A stretch of 64,000 nt of DNA from Streptomyces sp. NBC_00289 (GTDB lineage: Bacteria; Actinomycetota; Actinomycetes; Streptomycetales; Streptomycetaceae), in contig NZ_CP108046.1 of the NCBI RefSeq assembly GCF_041435115.1, positions 7,130,001 to 7,194,000 on the forward strand. Reading direction: 5' to 3'. Made by a program: the position numbers and the translations under genes. Shown here one piece after another: positions 15,961 to 25,232 of this stretch. How positions within the stretch are numbered: the first letter of the stretch is position 1; each line of letters starts with the position of its first letter. Below the pieces are notes generated by a model. That model did no database searches, was not told the origin of the DNA, and saw only the letters and a list, made by a program, of their open reading frames with translations.

Positions 15961-16662
15961 ATGGCAGCAGGACAGAGTCAGGACTCCCGGTTAGGCGCCG
16001 CAATGTTGCATGGCCGGGACTCACGCGTGACGCACATGGTGAGCGCCGCTCTCGCTTTTCCCCCGGCGGGCGCACGCACAATAGAGGCTCCGTCCCTCGA
16101 CGCCGAGCCGACGAGTCTTCGAGCAGTTGGTTCCGACGCGCAGCCCCCTCCTGTCCGCCCGCAGACCTGGACGCGCAGCTGGTCCATGGAGGCTTGCGTC
16201 CCCCGGCTCGCTCGCCTGCACGCCCGTACCCGCCTGGGCATGATGGGCTGGTCGGGGACACAAGAGGCCGCCGTACGGGTCATCACGGAGATCGTCCGGA
16301 ACGCTGTCCAGCACGTCGGCAGAGGCATGGTCACCTTGACCATGCACGTTGACGAGGACGACGTGCTGCTCCTTGACGTGACAGACCCGTGCCCCGGGCG
16401 CGATGGCCTCGACGAAGCCCTTGCCGGAAGAGACAGGACGGGGTTGTGGCTCGTGCGACAACTGGGCGGCGAGGTCGCCTGGTTCCCCGCAGAGTCCGGC
16501 AGCGGCAAGACCATCCGGGTCCGAATGCGGCCTGGCAAGCACAGCCCGACGTTCCCGACCGTCGAGGCCCCTGAGCGGCCGCCGGGCCGCAGCCGCCTAC
16601 CTCCCCAAGGTCTGTGCCCGACTGTCGCCCGGCGGTCTTCCAACCCCCACACGAGGCGTTGA
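15961..16662 (+). CDS. ATP-binding protein, HATPase_c (RsbW-like)
   Basis: Starts at ATG 15961 (MAAGQSQDSRLG; ATG 16036 is an alternative); 233 aa. The core (residues about 75-195) has the GHKL ATPase signature: N-box EIVRNAVQHVGRG, G1-like VTDPCPGRDG, and the Gly-rich GRDRTGLWLVRQLGGEVAWF. It lacks a membrane sensor and a phospho-acceptor domain, like the many stand-alone RsbW/SpoIIAB-type proteins in Streptomyces. The C-terminal 35 residues are Pro/Arg-rich. First gene of the rightward lanthipeptide run. A regulatory (anti-sigma-like) role is inference. Confidence 0.82.
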   Translation: MAAGQSQDSRLGAAMLHGRDSRVTHMVSAALAFPPAGARTIEAPSLDAEPTSLRAVGSDAQPPPVRPQTWTRSWSMEACVPRLARLHARTRLGMMGWSGTQEAAVRVITEIVRNAVQHVGRGMVTLTMHVDEDDVLLLDVTDPCPGRDGLDEALAGRDRTGLWLVRQLGGEVAWFPAESGSGKTIRVRMRPGKHSPTFPTVEAPERPPGRSRLPPQGLCPTVARRSSNPHTRR

Positions 16663-16737
16663 TGTCCCTCTTACGTGCTCAAGGCACGCCAGCTCTTCAC
16701 CCTGCTCACCACCAGCTCCACAACGCGGGGTGCTCCG

Positions 16738-17724
16738 ATGGTGAGCAGTGACATGCCCCTGACCCCTCATCCTGCGGGATACGACGAAGGCTTGCGCCTG
16801 GCTCTGGAAGACCTCCTGCTCGACCGGTGGCTCTCAACCAAGGCTCTGCTCGCCAACACCCGCAGTTGGGCGCTGCGCACGTCCCGCAGTCAGGTCCTGG
16901 CGGCCGGCGCCGCCAAAGGTGACGCCATCGCGGCCTGGTGCGCAGAGGAACCCGGAGACGCGAACGCCCTGATGATGCGGGCCCGCGTCATGACCCACCG
17001 GGTTGTGGGCGCTCACCGCAGCACGGCAGACCGTCACACCCTGCTCCCCAGGGTCAGCGCCGCGCGGGCTGCATGCGGGGACGCCGCACGCCGCTGGCCG
17101 GCTGACCCCGTTCCGTGGGTGTGCCTGCTGGCGCTCGCCCAGTTGGACATCGACCACAGGCACTGGCACTCCGTTGACCACTGGGCGAATCCCACAGAGG
17201 CCATGCTGCCGCGGGGGCCGTGGCCGCTGCTGTGGCAGGTAGACCGGCGGGACTGGTCCAACAGGGAGGCGTATCACCGGATGCTCCAGTGCTTCCAGGC
17301 CCGCGGCAATGGAGCCGTGGACTTCACACGCTGGGTGGCCTCCCAGGCGAAGCCGGGAGCCGTACTGCTGAATCTGCCCTTGTACGCCTACGTCGAGGAC
17401 TACCGGCTACGAACGGCAGGTGGACAGGTCGCCAGCACGCTCGGGTACTGGACCAACGACCAGGTCCGGTACTACGTCGAGCTGGCGAGAGACGGATGGT
17501 TCGCCTACGTCACCGACATGAGCACCTGCTCCCTGCTGGATCTTAACTATCTGGCCTACACGCTGACTGCCTGTGGCCTGCCCGGCGCGGCAGAAGTGTT
17601 CGAAACGATCGGCCCGTTCGCCACCCCCGCGCCATGGCAGCACGTCAGCGAAAGCCGATGGTGGCAGGACGACTTCCTGCAGGCGCGCAACTACGCGATG
17701 AAGCGCGAGCGGTACCGCAGATGA
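16738..17724 (+). CDS. Hypothetical helical protein (328 aa)
   Basis: ATG 16738 (MVSSDMPLTPHPAGYDE). Soluble, Trp-rich and helical (LEDLLLDRWLSTKALLANTRSW; WPADPVPWVCLLALAQLDIDHRHW; SESRWWQDDFLQARNYAMKR). The repeats resemble a TPR-like solenoid. I recognise no named family. It lies 75 bp after the HATPase and 77 bp before the permease, so it probably belongs to the same transcript. Confidence 0.75.
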   Translation: MVSSDMPLTPHPAGYDEGLRLALEDLLLDRWLSTKALLANTRSWALRTSRSQVLAAGAAKGDAIAAWCAEEPGDANALMMRARVMTHRVVGAHRSTADRHTLLPRVSAARAACGDAARRWPADPVPWVCLLALAQLDIDHRHWHSVDHWANPTEAMLPRGPWPLLWQVDRRDWSNREAYHRMLQCFQARGNGAVDFTRWVASQAKPGAVLLNLPLYAYVEDYRLRTAGGQVASTLGYWTNDQVRYYVELARDGWFAYVTDMSTCSLLDLNYLAYTLTACGLPGAAEVFETIGPFATPAPWQHVSESRWWQDDFLQARNYAMKRERYRR

Positions 17725-17801
17725 GTCGAGCACCCCAACCGCGAGGCGGTTCCCAGCGCCACCCCGTCCCTGTTTCCCTTTCGACCCAGAGGATTCTTTC
17801 G

Positions 17802-19313
17802 GTGTCTCCGAGAAGTGCCGCCCACCGGCTGGTGGACGACGATGCCGTCCTGACCGGGCTCGGCTACCAGACCGTACTGGCGCGCCGTATGGGCCCGTTC
17901 GGCAACTTCGCGATCTCGTTTTCCGTCATCAGCATCCTGTCCGGATGCATGACTCTCTACAGCTTCGGCCTGAACACTGGCGGACCGGCCGTGATCATGT
18001 GGGGCTGGGTCGGCGTCGGTCTGATGGTCTTGCTGCTCGGTATGTCGTTAGCCGAGGTGACCTCCGCCTACCCCACCTCGGGCGGCCTGTACTACATGGC
18101 GCACCGGCTCGGCGGGCCCCGCTGGGCCTGGGTAACCGGCTGGCTGAACCTGCTCGGGCTGCTTGGTGCCATCGCCGGCATCGACTACGGCGCTGCCACG
18201 TTCGTCGGCGCGTTCTCCAACCTCCAGTGGGGCTTCACGCCGACACCCGAGAAGACCATGATGATCTTCGCCGGGATCTTGCTGCTGCACGCCCTGCTGA
18301 ACGTGGCCGGCGTCCGCCTGGTCAGCCTCCTGAACTCGGTCTCGGTGTGGTGGCACCTCGTCGGCGTCGCAGTCATCGTCGGCGTCCTGATCCTCGCTTC
18401 GGCCGATCACCAGAGCGCCAACTTCGTGTTCACCACGTTCAACAACGACACCGGCTTCAGCAACGGCCTGTACGTGACCGCAATCGGGCTGCTGCTGGCG
18501 CAGTACACCTTCTGCGGCTACGACGCCTCCTCCCACCTGTCCGAGGAGACCACGCAGGCCCAGATATCGGCGCCGAGGGGGATCGTCCGCTCGATCTGGG
18601 TCTCATGGATCGCCGGGTTCATCCTGCTGGCTGGGCTCACGTTCTCCATCCAGGACTACGCGGGCACGCGGAGCAGCGCCACCGGCGTGCCGCCCGCCCA
18701 GATCTTCCTTGACGTCGTCGGCCATTCCGGCGCCAAGGCCCTGCTGCTGATCGTGATCGTGGCCCAGCTGTTCTGCGGCAACGCAGAGACCGCCGCTGCC
18801 TCCCGCATGGTGTTCGCGTTCTCCCGCGACGGGGCGGTTCCGTTCGCTGCCACCTGGCGCCACGTGAGCACCCGCACGAAGACGCCGGTTGCCGCCGTGT
18901 GGCTGTCGGTAGGAGTCGCGCTCCTCCTGGCGGCACCGTCGCTGTACTCGCCGACCGCGTACGCCGCAGTCACGGCCATCAACGTCATCGGCATCACCCC
19001 CGCCTACGCCATCCCCGTCTATCTGCGGCTGCGCGCGGGGGACCACTTCAAGCCCGGGCCGTGGAATCTTGGCCGGTGGAGCAAGCCCATCGGCTGGACG
19101 GCTGTGACTTGGGTCGGCGTCGTCACCGTCCTGTTCTGCCTGCCGCAGGTCTCCCCGATCACCGCCTCATCGTTCAACTACGCGGGCGTCGCCCTGATCG
19201 TCGTGCTTACGCTGGCCTGGATCTTGTGGATCACTCAGGGCCGCCGCAACTACCGCATCCCGGCCCTGGGCAACACCGCCACTCATGCCTCCCTGGCGGA
19301 GGACGTGGTCTGA
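17802..19313 (+). CDS. APC-superfamily amino-acid/amine permease
   Basis: GTG 17802 with AGAGGA about 10 nt upstream; 503 aa with about twelve hydrophobic helices. Family motifs: NFAISFSVISILSGCMTLYSFGL in TM1, AEVTSAYPTSGGLYYMAHRLGGPRWAW after TM2, YDASSHLSEETTQAQISAPRGI in the middle loop. The pattern matches the amino acid/choline/GABA transporter branch. It overlaps the glutamine-synthetase-like gene by TGATG, so the two are translationally coupled and the permease may import that enzyme's amine or amino-acid substrate. Confidence 0.9.
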   Translation: MSPRSAAHRLVDDDAVLTGLGYQTVLARRMGPFGNFAISFSVISILSGCMTLYSFGLNTGGPAVIMWGWVGVGLMVLLLGMSLAEVTSAYPTSGGLYYMAHRLGGPRWAWVTGWLNLLGLLGAIAGIDYGAATFVGAFSNLQWGFTPTPEKTMMIFAGILLLHALLNVAGVRLVSLLNSVSVWWHLVGVAVIVGVLILASADHQSANFVFTTFNNDTGFSNGLYVTAIGLLLAQYTFCGYDASSHLSEETTQAQISAPRGIVRSIWVSWIAGFILLAGLTFSIQDYAGTRSSATGVPPAQIFLDVVGHSGAKALLLIVIVAQLFCGNAETAAASRMVFAFSRDGAVPFAATWRHVSTRTKTPVAAVWLSVGVALLLAAPSLYSPTAYAAVTAINVIGITPAYAIPVYLRLRAGDHFKPGPWNLGRWSKPIGWTAVTWVGVVTVLFCLPQVSPITASSFNYAGVALIVVLTLAWILWITQGRRNYRIPALGNTATHASLAEDVV

Positions 19314-20683
19314 TGAGCAGCCAGCACACTGACCCGAACTACGAGATGTCCCGGCTCGCCGGTCTCATCACCGCCGAGGACTTCCGGACCGCGGTGGATC
19401 GTGAGGACATCACCACCGTCATGGTTTGTGTCCCCGACATGATGGGGCGCCTCAAAGGCAAGCGGCTCAGCGCACGGGTTTTCCTCGACCGGATCACCGA
19501 CGGGCTCAACGTGTCGGAAGCCTGCGCTTACATCCTGGCCACCAACGTGGGCATGGACCCCCTTGGCGGCTTCGACCTCACGGGCTGGGACAAAGGCTTT
19601 CAGGACCTCGGCATGATCGCCGACCTGAACACGCTGCGTGTCCTGCCCTACATGCCCGGCCTGGCGCTGGTTCACTGCGAGGCCGTCCAACCTGACGGGA
19701 CGCCCCTGGAGATCGCTCCGCGCCGCATGCTCCGCACTCAGCTCGATCGGCTGGGCAAGCTCGGCTTCGAGGCGCGCGTGGGTCTGGAGAGTGAGTTCGT
19801 TCTCTGCAACGGCCTTCAGCCCATGGTGCAGCACAACCTCGACTACGCCCTCGACCATCCGCCGGCACTGAGCGACTTCTTCCGGTACCTGGAAGACGCT
19901 CTGCCCGAGGCCGGCGTACCGATCGAGGCGACCAAGACAGAGGGCGCTCCCGGCCAGGTGGAGATCACGTTCCCCTACGGCCCGGCGCTTCAGGCCTGCG
20001 ACGCCTACACCGTCTACAAGCAGACCGTGCAGCACCTGGCCAGACGTCAGGCTCTGTCGGCCACGTTCATGAGCGCACCGTTCACCGGCGTGGGCAGCGG
20101 GCTGCACCTGCACCTGTCCCTCTGGAAAGACGGCGCCCCAGCCTTCGACGCGGTCCCCGGCGAGGAGCTGCCCGAGACGATGCGCCACAGCATCGCCGGC
20201 CTGCTCTCCGGAATGCCGCGCCTCGCCCCGCTGTACGCGCCCAACCCCAACTCCTACAAGCGGTACGCGACGGCGCACTCCTTCGCACCCCAGTACATGA
20301 ACTGGGGCCACGACAACCGCGGGTGCGCCGTCCGGGTCACCGGTCACGGCGAGGGCACCCACCTGGAGATCCGCCTACCTGGCGCCGACGCCAACCCGTA
20401 CCTCGCGCTGGCTGCCTCGATCGCTGCGATCGTGCACGGCCTGACCGAGAAGCTGACCCCGCCCGCACCCTGCCGGGGCGACGCCTACGCAGACCGGCAG
20501 GCGGTGCCTGTTCTGCGTGACCTCGCCGAGGCGCTGGCGTACTTCGACGGCAGCAACTTCGCGACGAGCGCGCTCGGAGCCGAGGTAGTGCGGCACTACG
20601 CCATCGCAGCCGAGGCCGAGATCGCCGAACACCGGAGACAAGTCACCGACGTCGAGCGGGAACGGTGGTTCGACCGTGCGTGA
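19313..20683 (+). CDS. Glutamine-synthetase-family ligase (gamma-glutamyl-amine type)
   Basis: ATG 19313 overlaps the permease stop; 456 aa. GS-fold motifs: VCVPDMMGRLKGKR at the N-terminus, GLESEFVL (metal Glu), KTEGAPGQVEITF, GSGLHLHLSLW (the ATP/metal HxH), NSYKRY, and R..G..THLEIRLPGADANPYLALAA. The N-terminal MGRLKGKR block and the pairing with an APC permease resemble PuuA/GlnA4-type enzymes, which join glutamate to polyamines or monoamines, more than the ammonia-assimilating GS. Whether it serves the lanthipeptide (for example amidating a side-chain carboxylate) or only nitrogen uptake is unknown. Confidence 0.88.
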   Translation: MSSQHTDPNYEMSRLAGLITAEDFRTAVDREDITTVMVCVPDMMGRLKGKRLSARVFLDRITDGLNVSEACAYILATNVGMDPLGGFDLTGWDKGFQDLGMIADLNTLRVLPYMPGLALVHCEAVQPDGTPLEIAPRRMLRTQLDRLGKLGFEARVGLESEFVLCNGLQPMVQHNLDYALDHPPALSDFFRYLEDALPEAGVPIEATKTEGAPGQVEITFPYGPALQACDAYTVYKQTVQHLARRQALSATFMSAPFTGVGSGLHLHLSLWKDGAPAFDAVPGEELPETMRHSIAGLLSGMPRLAPLYAPNPNSYKRYATAHSFAPQYMNWGHDNRGCAVRVTGHGEGTHLEIRLPGADANPYLALAASIAAIVHGLTEKLTPPAPCRGDAYADRQAVPVLRDLAEALAYFDGSNFATSALGAEVVRHYAIAAEAEIAEHRRQVTDVERERWFDRA

Positions 20684-20796
20684 GTGACCGGCGCGTAACC
20701 GCCCCCAGCGACGGCGTCCTGGTTAGCGTCCTCGCTGACCACCAAGCCCATCTGTGCCTTCGCAAGCCCCACCCCTCAACAGAAATAGGTAACCGG

Positions 20797-22002
20797 ATGC
20801 CTGTTATCGATGACTCGACCGATCGCGATCCCGGCGCGTGGCGTGCGGAGATGGTCCGCGCGCTCCGTGACCAGGACGCGATCACGTCCGACTCGGTTGC
20901 TGCGGCCTTCGCCGCCGTGCCCCGGCACCGGTTCGCGCCGGAGGCGTCCCTGGAGGTCGTTTACGATCTCCACCGGATTGTGCCGGTCAAGAAAGACGAG
21001 AGCGACCTGAACGTCAGCGTCATGTCCGCCGCCCACCTTCAGGGTGTGATGCTGGAGCAGGCCGACATCGCGCCCGGGATGAAGGTCCTGGAGATCGGCT
21101 CGGGCGGCGTCAATGCCGCCTACCTCCAGGAACTCGTGGGCAGCGACGGTGAGGTCACCACGGTCGACATCGACCGCGACATCGTCGACCGTGCCCGCCT
21201 GTGCCTGGACGAGGCCGGATACCGGCAGGTGAAGACGGTCCTCGCCGATGGCGAGAGGGGCGTCCCCGACGGAGCGCCCTACGACCGGATCATCGTCACC
21301 GCGGCGGCGTGGGACATCCCCCCGTCGTGGATCTACGGGCTCACGGAGAAGGGCAGGCTCGTCGTTCCGCTCACGGTGTGCGGCACAACCCGCTCGATCG
21401 CCTTCGACCGTGACGGTGCGGGCCTGCTCAGCCGCTCCTACCGTCTTGCGCACTTCGTGCCGATGCAGGGCGAGGGCGCCGCCGAGGAACGCAAGGTGCT
21501 GCTGCGGGAGGGCGTCGTCGTGCAGACCGATGACGTGCGGGTGCCCCTCAACGCGCAGGCGCTGAACCATGCCCTGGACACCCCCCAGCTGGTGCGCTGG
21601 TCGGGTGCGGCATGGGACCTGCCAGACGAGCTGGACCTGTACCTCACCCTCAACCTGCCGCGTGCGGTGCGGCTGCACGCGGCCAAGGATGTGGTCGAGC
21701 GGGGGCTGGTGGCACCGGCGGTCCAGTTCGGGGTGCCCGCCCTGGTCAGCGAGGACAGCATCGCCTACCGCACCCGCCGCGACAACGAGGCCACCGGCGG
21801 CTTCGAGAGCGGCGTCATTGCCCACGGTCCGCAGGCCGAAGCCCTCGCCGACCAGTACGCGGAGCTGCTGCGCCGCTGGGCCGAACACCACCGTCGCCGG
21901 GGAGCTGCGACGTTCCGGTACCTGCCGGGCCCCGCTCCGTCGCCTCTGCCGCAGGACGCCGTACTGCGGCGGCACGGGATCGTCACCGCGTCCTGGACCT
22001 GA
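20797..22002 (+). CDS. FxLD-system protein-(iso)aspartate O-methyltransferase
   Basis: The start taken is ATG 20797 (401 aa); the frame is open upstream to GTG 20677, which would nearly abut the previous gene. The N-terminal half is a PCMT-like methyltransferase: FAAVPRHRFAPEA, then the SAM-binding VLEIGSGGVNAAYL and EVTTVDIDRDIVDRA. The extended C-terminal region (ALDTPQLVRWSGA ... YRTRRDNEATGGFESGVIAHG) matches what I recall of TIGR04364, 'methyltransferase, FxLD system'. Related RiPP enzymes methylate a core Asp, leading to aspartimide or isoaspartate. The precursor core has Asp-Asp-Gly, the right context. Confidence 0.9.
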   Translation: MPVIDDSTDRDPGAWRAEMVRALRDQDAITSDSVAAAFAAVPRHRFAPEASLEVVYDLHRIVPVKKDESDLNVSVMSAAHLQGVMLEQADIAPGMKVLEIGSGGVNAAYLQELVGSDGEVTTVDIDRDIVDRARLCLDEAGYRQVKTVLADGERGVPDGAPYDRIIVTAAAWDIPPSWIYGLTEKGRLVVPLTVCGTTRSIAFDRDGAGLLSRSYRLAHFVPMQGEGAAEERKVLLREGVVVQTDDVRVPLNAQALNHALDTPQLVRWSGAAWDLPDELDLYLTLNLPRAVRLHAAKDVVERGLVAPAVQFGVPALVSEDSIAYRTRRDNEATGGFESGVIAHGPQAEALADQYAELLRRWAEHHRRRGAATFRYLPGPAPSPLPQDAVLRRHGIVTASWT

Positions 22003-22067
22003 GACTCCGGGGCCCAGCGAGGGCTCCGGGACCTTGCACCATCCCCCATTACCTCAAGGAGGCACAC

Positions 22068-22250
22068 ATGACCGTGCAACTGGAGCGACCGGCCATATCC
22101 ACGCAACCGGCCGCCGAAGCGAAGGAGTTCGCTGACTTCGCCCTGGACATCTCCATCGTCGAGGGCGGTCCCTCCGCGGACCAGCTCATCAGGATGACGG
22201 ACGACGGCTGCAACTCCACGTGCGCGACCGCGTGCACGAGCTGCCCGTAG
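22068..22250 (+). CDS. FxLD-family lanthipeptide precursor (60 aa)
   Basis: AAGGAGG lies about 5 nt before ATG 22068. The leader carries FALDISIVEGG, the F-x-L-D motif that names the family (residues 24-27). The C-terminal core (from about residue 44) is TDDGCNSTCATACTSCP. Its four Cys (48, 52, 56, 59) and Ser/Thr at 50, 51, 54, 57 and 58, plus T44, can supply thioether rings. Asp46-Asp47-Gly is a natural site for PCMT chemistry. It sits between the methyltransferase and LanB. Cleavage site and ring pattern cannot be read from sequence. Confidence 0.95.
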   Translation: MTVQLERPAISTQPAAEAKEFADFALDISIVEGGPSADQLIRMTDDGCNSTCATACTSCP

Positions 22251-22328
22251 CAACACCGACCGCGTCCACCGCGGTGCCCGGCCGCACCACGAGCGCGGCC
22301 GGGCACCGCCCAGTCCCAGGAGGGGCGT

Positions 22329-25232
22329 ATGTATCGCCACGTTGATGCGGCACTGGTCCGGGCATCTGCATGGCATCCCGACCGCCCGACAGTATGGCCG
22401 GACCTTACCGGCGCGTTCGCGGACCCGACGTCCTGGCAGGCATGGCTCCAACAGTCCTGGACCGACACCGACTTCGCGGGCGCCGTCAGGGCAGCCAGCC
22501 CCGACCTTGCGACCCGGGTAGAGCAGATCTGCGCCGGCCAGCCGATCCCGGCCCCTGCCGTGCGGCGCACGGTTGTCGCCGTGCTGCGCTATCTGCTGCG
22601 TGCTCGCACTCGGGCAACTCCGTTCCGCCTGTTCGCCGGCATTGCGGCCGTACGAATAGGTACGCTGCCCGCGCTCCGCGTCGGCACCGATCACCGCGCC
22701 ACCGCCATAGCAGACGCGGCACACAGTACGGCCCTCATCGACTACTTCGAGCAGCACCCGGCGCTGCGGCCCCGCCTGATGCTGCTCGCCTCCAGCCTCC
22801 TCGTCGAACGCGACGGGTACATGGTGATCGAGCACCGCCCGAGCGGAACCCTCGATCGACGCCCCGACCACGTGCAGGTCCGCTTGACCGCACCGGTCCG
22901 CGAGGCCCTGGGCGGGGCACAGACTCCCGTCTTGTGGAACGACCTCGCTGAGAGGTTGTCGACCAGCTTCCCGAGCGCGCCGCCCTCCGTGATCGACCGC
23001 CTTATCGCAGACCTGGTCAGTCAACGGGTCCTGCTCACGAGCCTCCGGCCGCCGATGACGGTCACCGACCCGCTCACCGCCCTCGTCGAACAGGCAGCCC
23101 ACCTCCCGCCCACGGAGGCAGCAGAGATCCGGTCCACCCCCAGGTCCGCGCGCGACCTGCGGGTGGACTGGGACCTGACCCTACCTACGGCCGTCGTGCA
23201 GGAGGCGGCAGCGGCAGCGAAGGCGCTCATCCGCCTCGCACCACAAGCGTCCTTGACCGGCTGGGCCGAGTGGCATCGCCGCTTCCTGGACCGGTACGGG
23301 CCGCGGGCGGCCGTCCCCGTCCTGGGCGCGATCGACGTACTCGGCTATCCGCCCGGCTACCTCGGTGCCACCACCGCGCCGACGGCTTCCCCGCTGCCCG
23401 ACCGTGTCGGCCGCCTCATCAAACTCGCACACACCGCCGGCATGCAGCGCCGCCTTGAAATCCAGCTCGACGATGCGGCTATCGAGGACCTGTCCACCGT
23501 CGATCCGGGCCGTCCCGTCCAGCCGAGCACGGAGCTGACCGTCCGTATTGACGCCGAGAGCGTCGCCGCCCTCCACCAGGAGGAGTTCACACTGCACGTG
23601 GTCGGGGTGGCGCGCTCGGCCGGAGCGACCACCGGACGCTTTCTGCATCTGCTCGACGACGAAGACCGCCGCCGCATGACCGAGACCTACGGCGCTTTAC
23701 CCCCAGTGCATCAAGGCGCGCTCAGCGCGCAGATCAGCTCCCCCCCTCTGTCGGCGCCAACCGAGAACGTCGCCCGCGCCCCGCAGGCGACCGAGTGGGT
23801 GATCTCGCTCGGCGACTACCACAGCCCGGACACCCGCCTCGTTCCCGTCACAGACCTCGCAGTCACCGCCGACGCCGAACAGCTGCACCTCGTCTCGCTG
23901 TCCCACCGCCGTCCCGTCCACACGCTGCTGCTCAACGCCGTGGACCTGGGCCACCACTCCCACCCGCTGTGCCGGTTCCTGACGGAGGCGCCCGCTGCAT
24001 TGGCCGTCCCCTGCACCGGATTCAGGTGGGGGACGGCCGCGTCCAGCCTGCCGTTCCTGCCCGCGTTGCGCTACGGCCGGACGATCCTGTCCCCGGCCCG
24101 CTGGCTCCTGACGCGAGAAGACCTGCCTCCCGCATCCGCACCATGGCCGCAGTGGGACGAGACCCTGACCCGATGGCGCCGCGAGGTCCACCTGCCTGAG
24201 CGGGTGTACCTGAGCGAGGACGACCAGCGCATGGCCCTGGACCTGGCGGAGCCGTCCCACCGGGCCCTGCTGCGCGTCCACCTGGACCGCGACGGCACTG
24301 TGACGCTGTGCCCGGCACCACGTGCGAAGGGCCTGGGCTGGACCGGAGGCCGTGCCCACGAAGTCGTCATCCCCCTGAGCACCGAGCAGAACATCATCCC
24401 CGTCCGCGTGGCGGGCCGCGCGGTCAATCGTGAGCACGGTCACCTGCCCGGATGCGAGAACCGCATCTCCCTTCACCTCCACGGCCATCGCGACCGGCAG
24501 AACCCCATCCTGACCCGGCACCTGGCGGCCCTGCTGGACGAACTGGGCGATCCTCCATGGTGGTTCATCCGCTATCGCGACCCTGACGACCACCTTCGCC
24601 TCCGCCTGACCTACCAGCCCGGGACCCTCGGCGCCGTCTTCGAGTCGATCGGCGAGTGGACGCGCCGCCTGCGGCAAGGCGGTCTGATCACGCACGCCGG
24701 TGTGGAGACCTACCACCCGGAGACCGCCCGATTCGGCGGCCCCACCGCCCTCGACGCGGCCGAACGGTACTTCGCCGCCGACTCCGCCGCCGCCGTAGCC
24801 CAGCTCGCTGCCCAGACCGGAACGGAGGTCCCCGACCTTCGCGCGGTGACCGCCGCGAGCATGGTGGACATCGCCGTGGGCGTGCTCGGCGACAGCACCG
24901 CGGCGATGCATTGGCTGATCGAGCACACGCGCACCGAGCCGGACGCCCCGCCCCGCACCGTCTACCGCCAAGCCGTCGACTTGGTGAACATGCCCTCGGC
25001 CGGCCTGAGCGAGCACGTCACCGCTGCCTGGTCCGCGCGGCGTGGGGCACTTGCCGACTACCGCCGCGCGCTCACGGACACGGCCTTCCGTCCGGACGAA
25101 CTGCTGCCGGACCTGCTGCACCTCCACCACGTCCGGATGCGCGGGCCGGGAATGCCCGAGGAACGCACCCACCTTCACCTGGCCAGAGCCGCTGCCCTCA
25201 GCTGGACGGCCCGCGCAAGGAGTACACCGTGA
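22329..25232 (+). CDS. LanB-type dehydratase with fused SpaB_C domain
   Basis: ATG 22329 preceded by CAGGAGG; 967 aa. Residues about 1-650 are the glutamylation half of a class I dehydratase (RARTRATPFRLFAGIAAVRIG; LTGWAEWHRRFLDRYG; LGYPPGYLGATTAP). Residues about 700-960 form the glutamate-elimination domain (WWFIRYRDPDDHLRLRL ... GVETYHPETARFGG). Using Glu-tRNA, it would activate precursor Ser/Thr and eliminate to dehydroalanine/dehydrobutyrine. Its stop overlaps the LanC start (GTGA). Confidence 0.93.
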   Translation: MYRHVDAALVRASAWHPDRPTVWPDLTGAFADPTSWQAWLQQSWTDTDFAGAVRAASPDLATRVEQICAGQPIPAPAVRRTVVAVLRYLLRARTRATPFRLFAGIAAVRIGTLPALRVGTDHRATAIADAAHSTALIDYFEQHPALRPRLMLLASSLLVERDGYMVIEHRPSGTLDRRPDHVQVRLTAPVREALGGAQTPVLWNDLAERLSTSFPSAPPSVIDRLIADLVSQRVLLTSLRPPMTVTDPLTALVEQAAHLPPTEAAEIRSTPRSARDLRVDWDLTLPTAVVQEAAAAAKALIRLAPQASLTGWAEWHRRFLDRYGPRAAVPVLGAIDVLGYPPGYLGATTAPTASPLPDRVGRLIKLAHTAGMQRRLEIQLDDAAIEDLSTVDPGRPVQPSTELTVRIDAESVAALHQEEFTLHVVGVARSAGATTGRFLHLLDDEDRRRMTETYGALPPVHQGALSAQISSPPLSAPTENVARAPQATEWVISLGDYHSPDTRLVPVTDLAVTADAEQLHLVSLSHRRPVHTLLLNAVDLGHHSHPLCRFLTEAPAALAVPCTGFRWGTAASSLPFLPALRYGRTILSPARWLLTREDLPPASAPWPQWDETLTRWRREVHLPERVYLSEDDQRMALDLAEPSHRALLRVHLDRDGTVTLCPAPRAKGLGWTGGRAHEVVIPLSTEQNIIPVRVAGRAVNREHGHLPGCENRISLHLHGHRDRQNPILTRHLAALLDELGDPPWWFIRYRDPDDHLRLRLTYQPGTLGAVFESIGEWTRRLRQGGLITHAGVETYHPETARFGGPTALDAAERYFAADSAAAVAQLAAQTGTEVPDLRAVTAASMVDIAVGVLGDSTAAMHWLIEHTRTEPDAPPRTVYRQAVDLVNMPSAGLSEHVTAAWSARRGALADYRRALTDTAFRPDELLPDLLHLHHVRMRGPGMPEERTHLHLARAAALSWTARARSTP

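Noticed and set aside
19283..20362. 359-codon minus-strand frame opposite the glutamine-synthetase-like gene
   Set aside because: The plus strand shows unmistakable GS motifs; the antisense frame has no recognisable domain.
23697..25178. 493-codon minus-strand frame opposite LanB
   Set aside because: LanB domains explain the region; the antisense frame is compositionally biased and motif-free.
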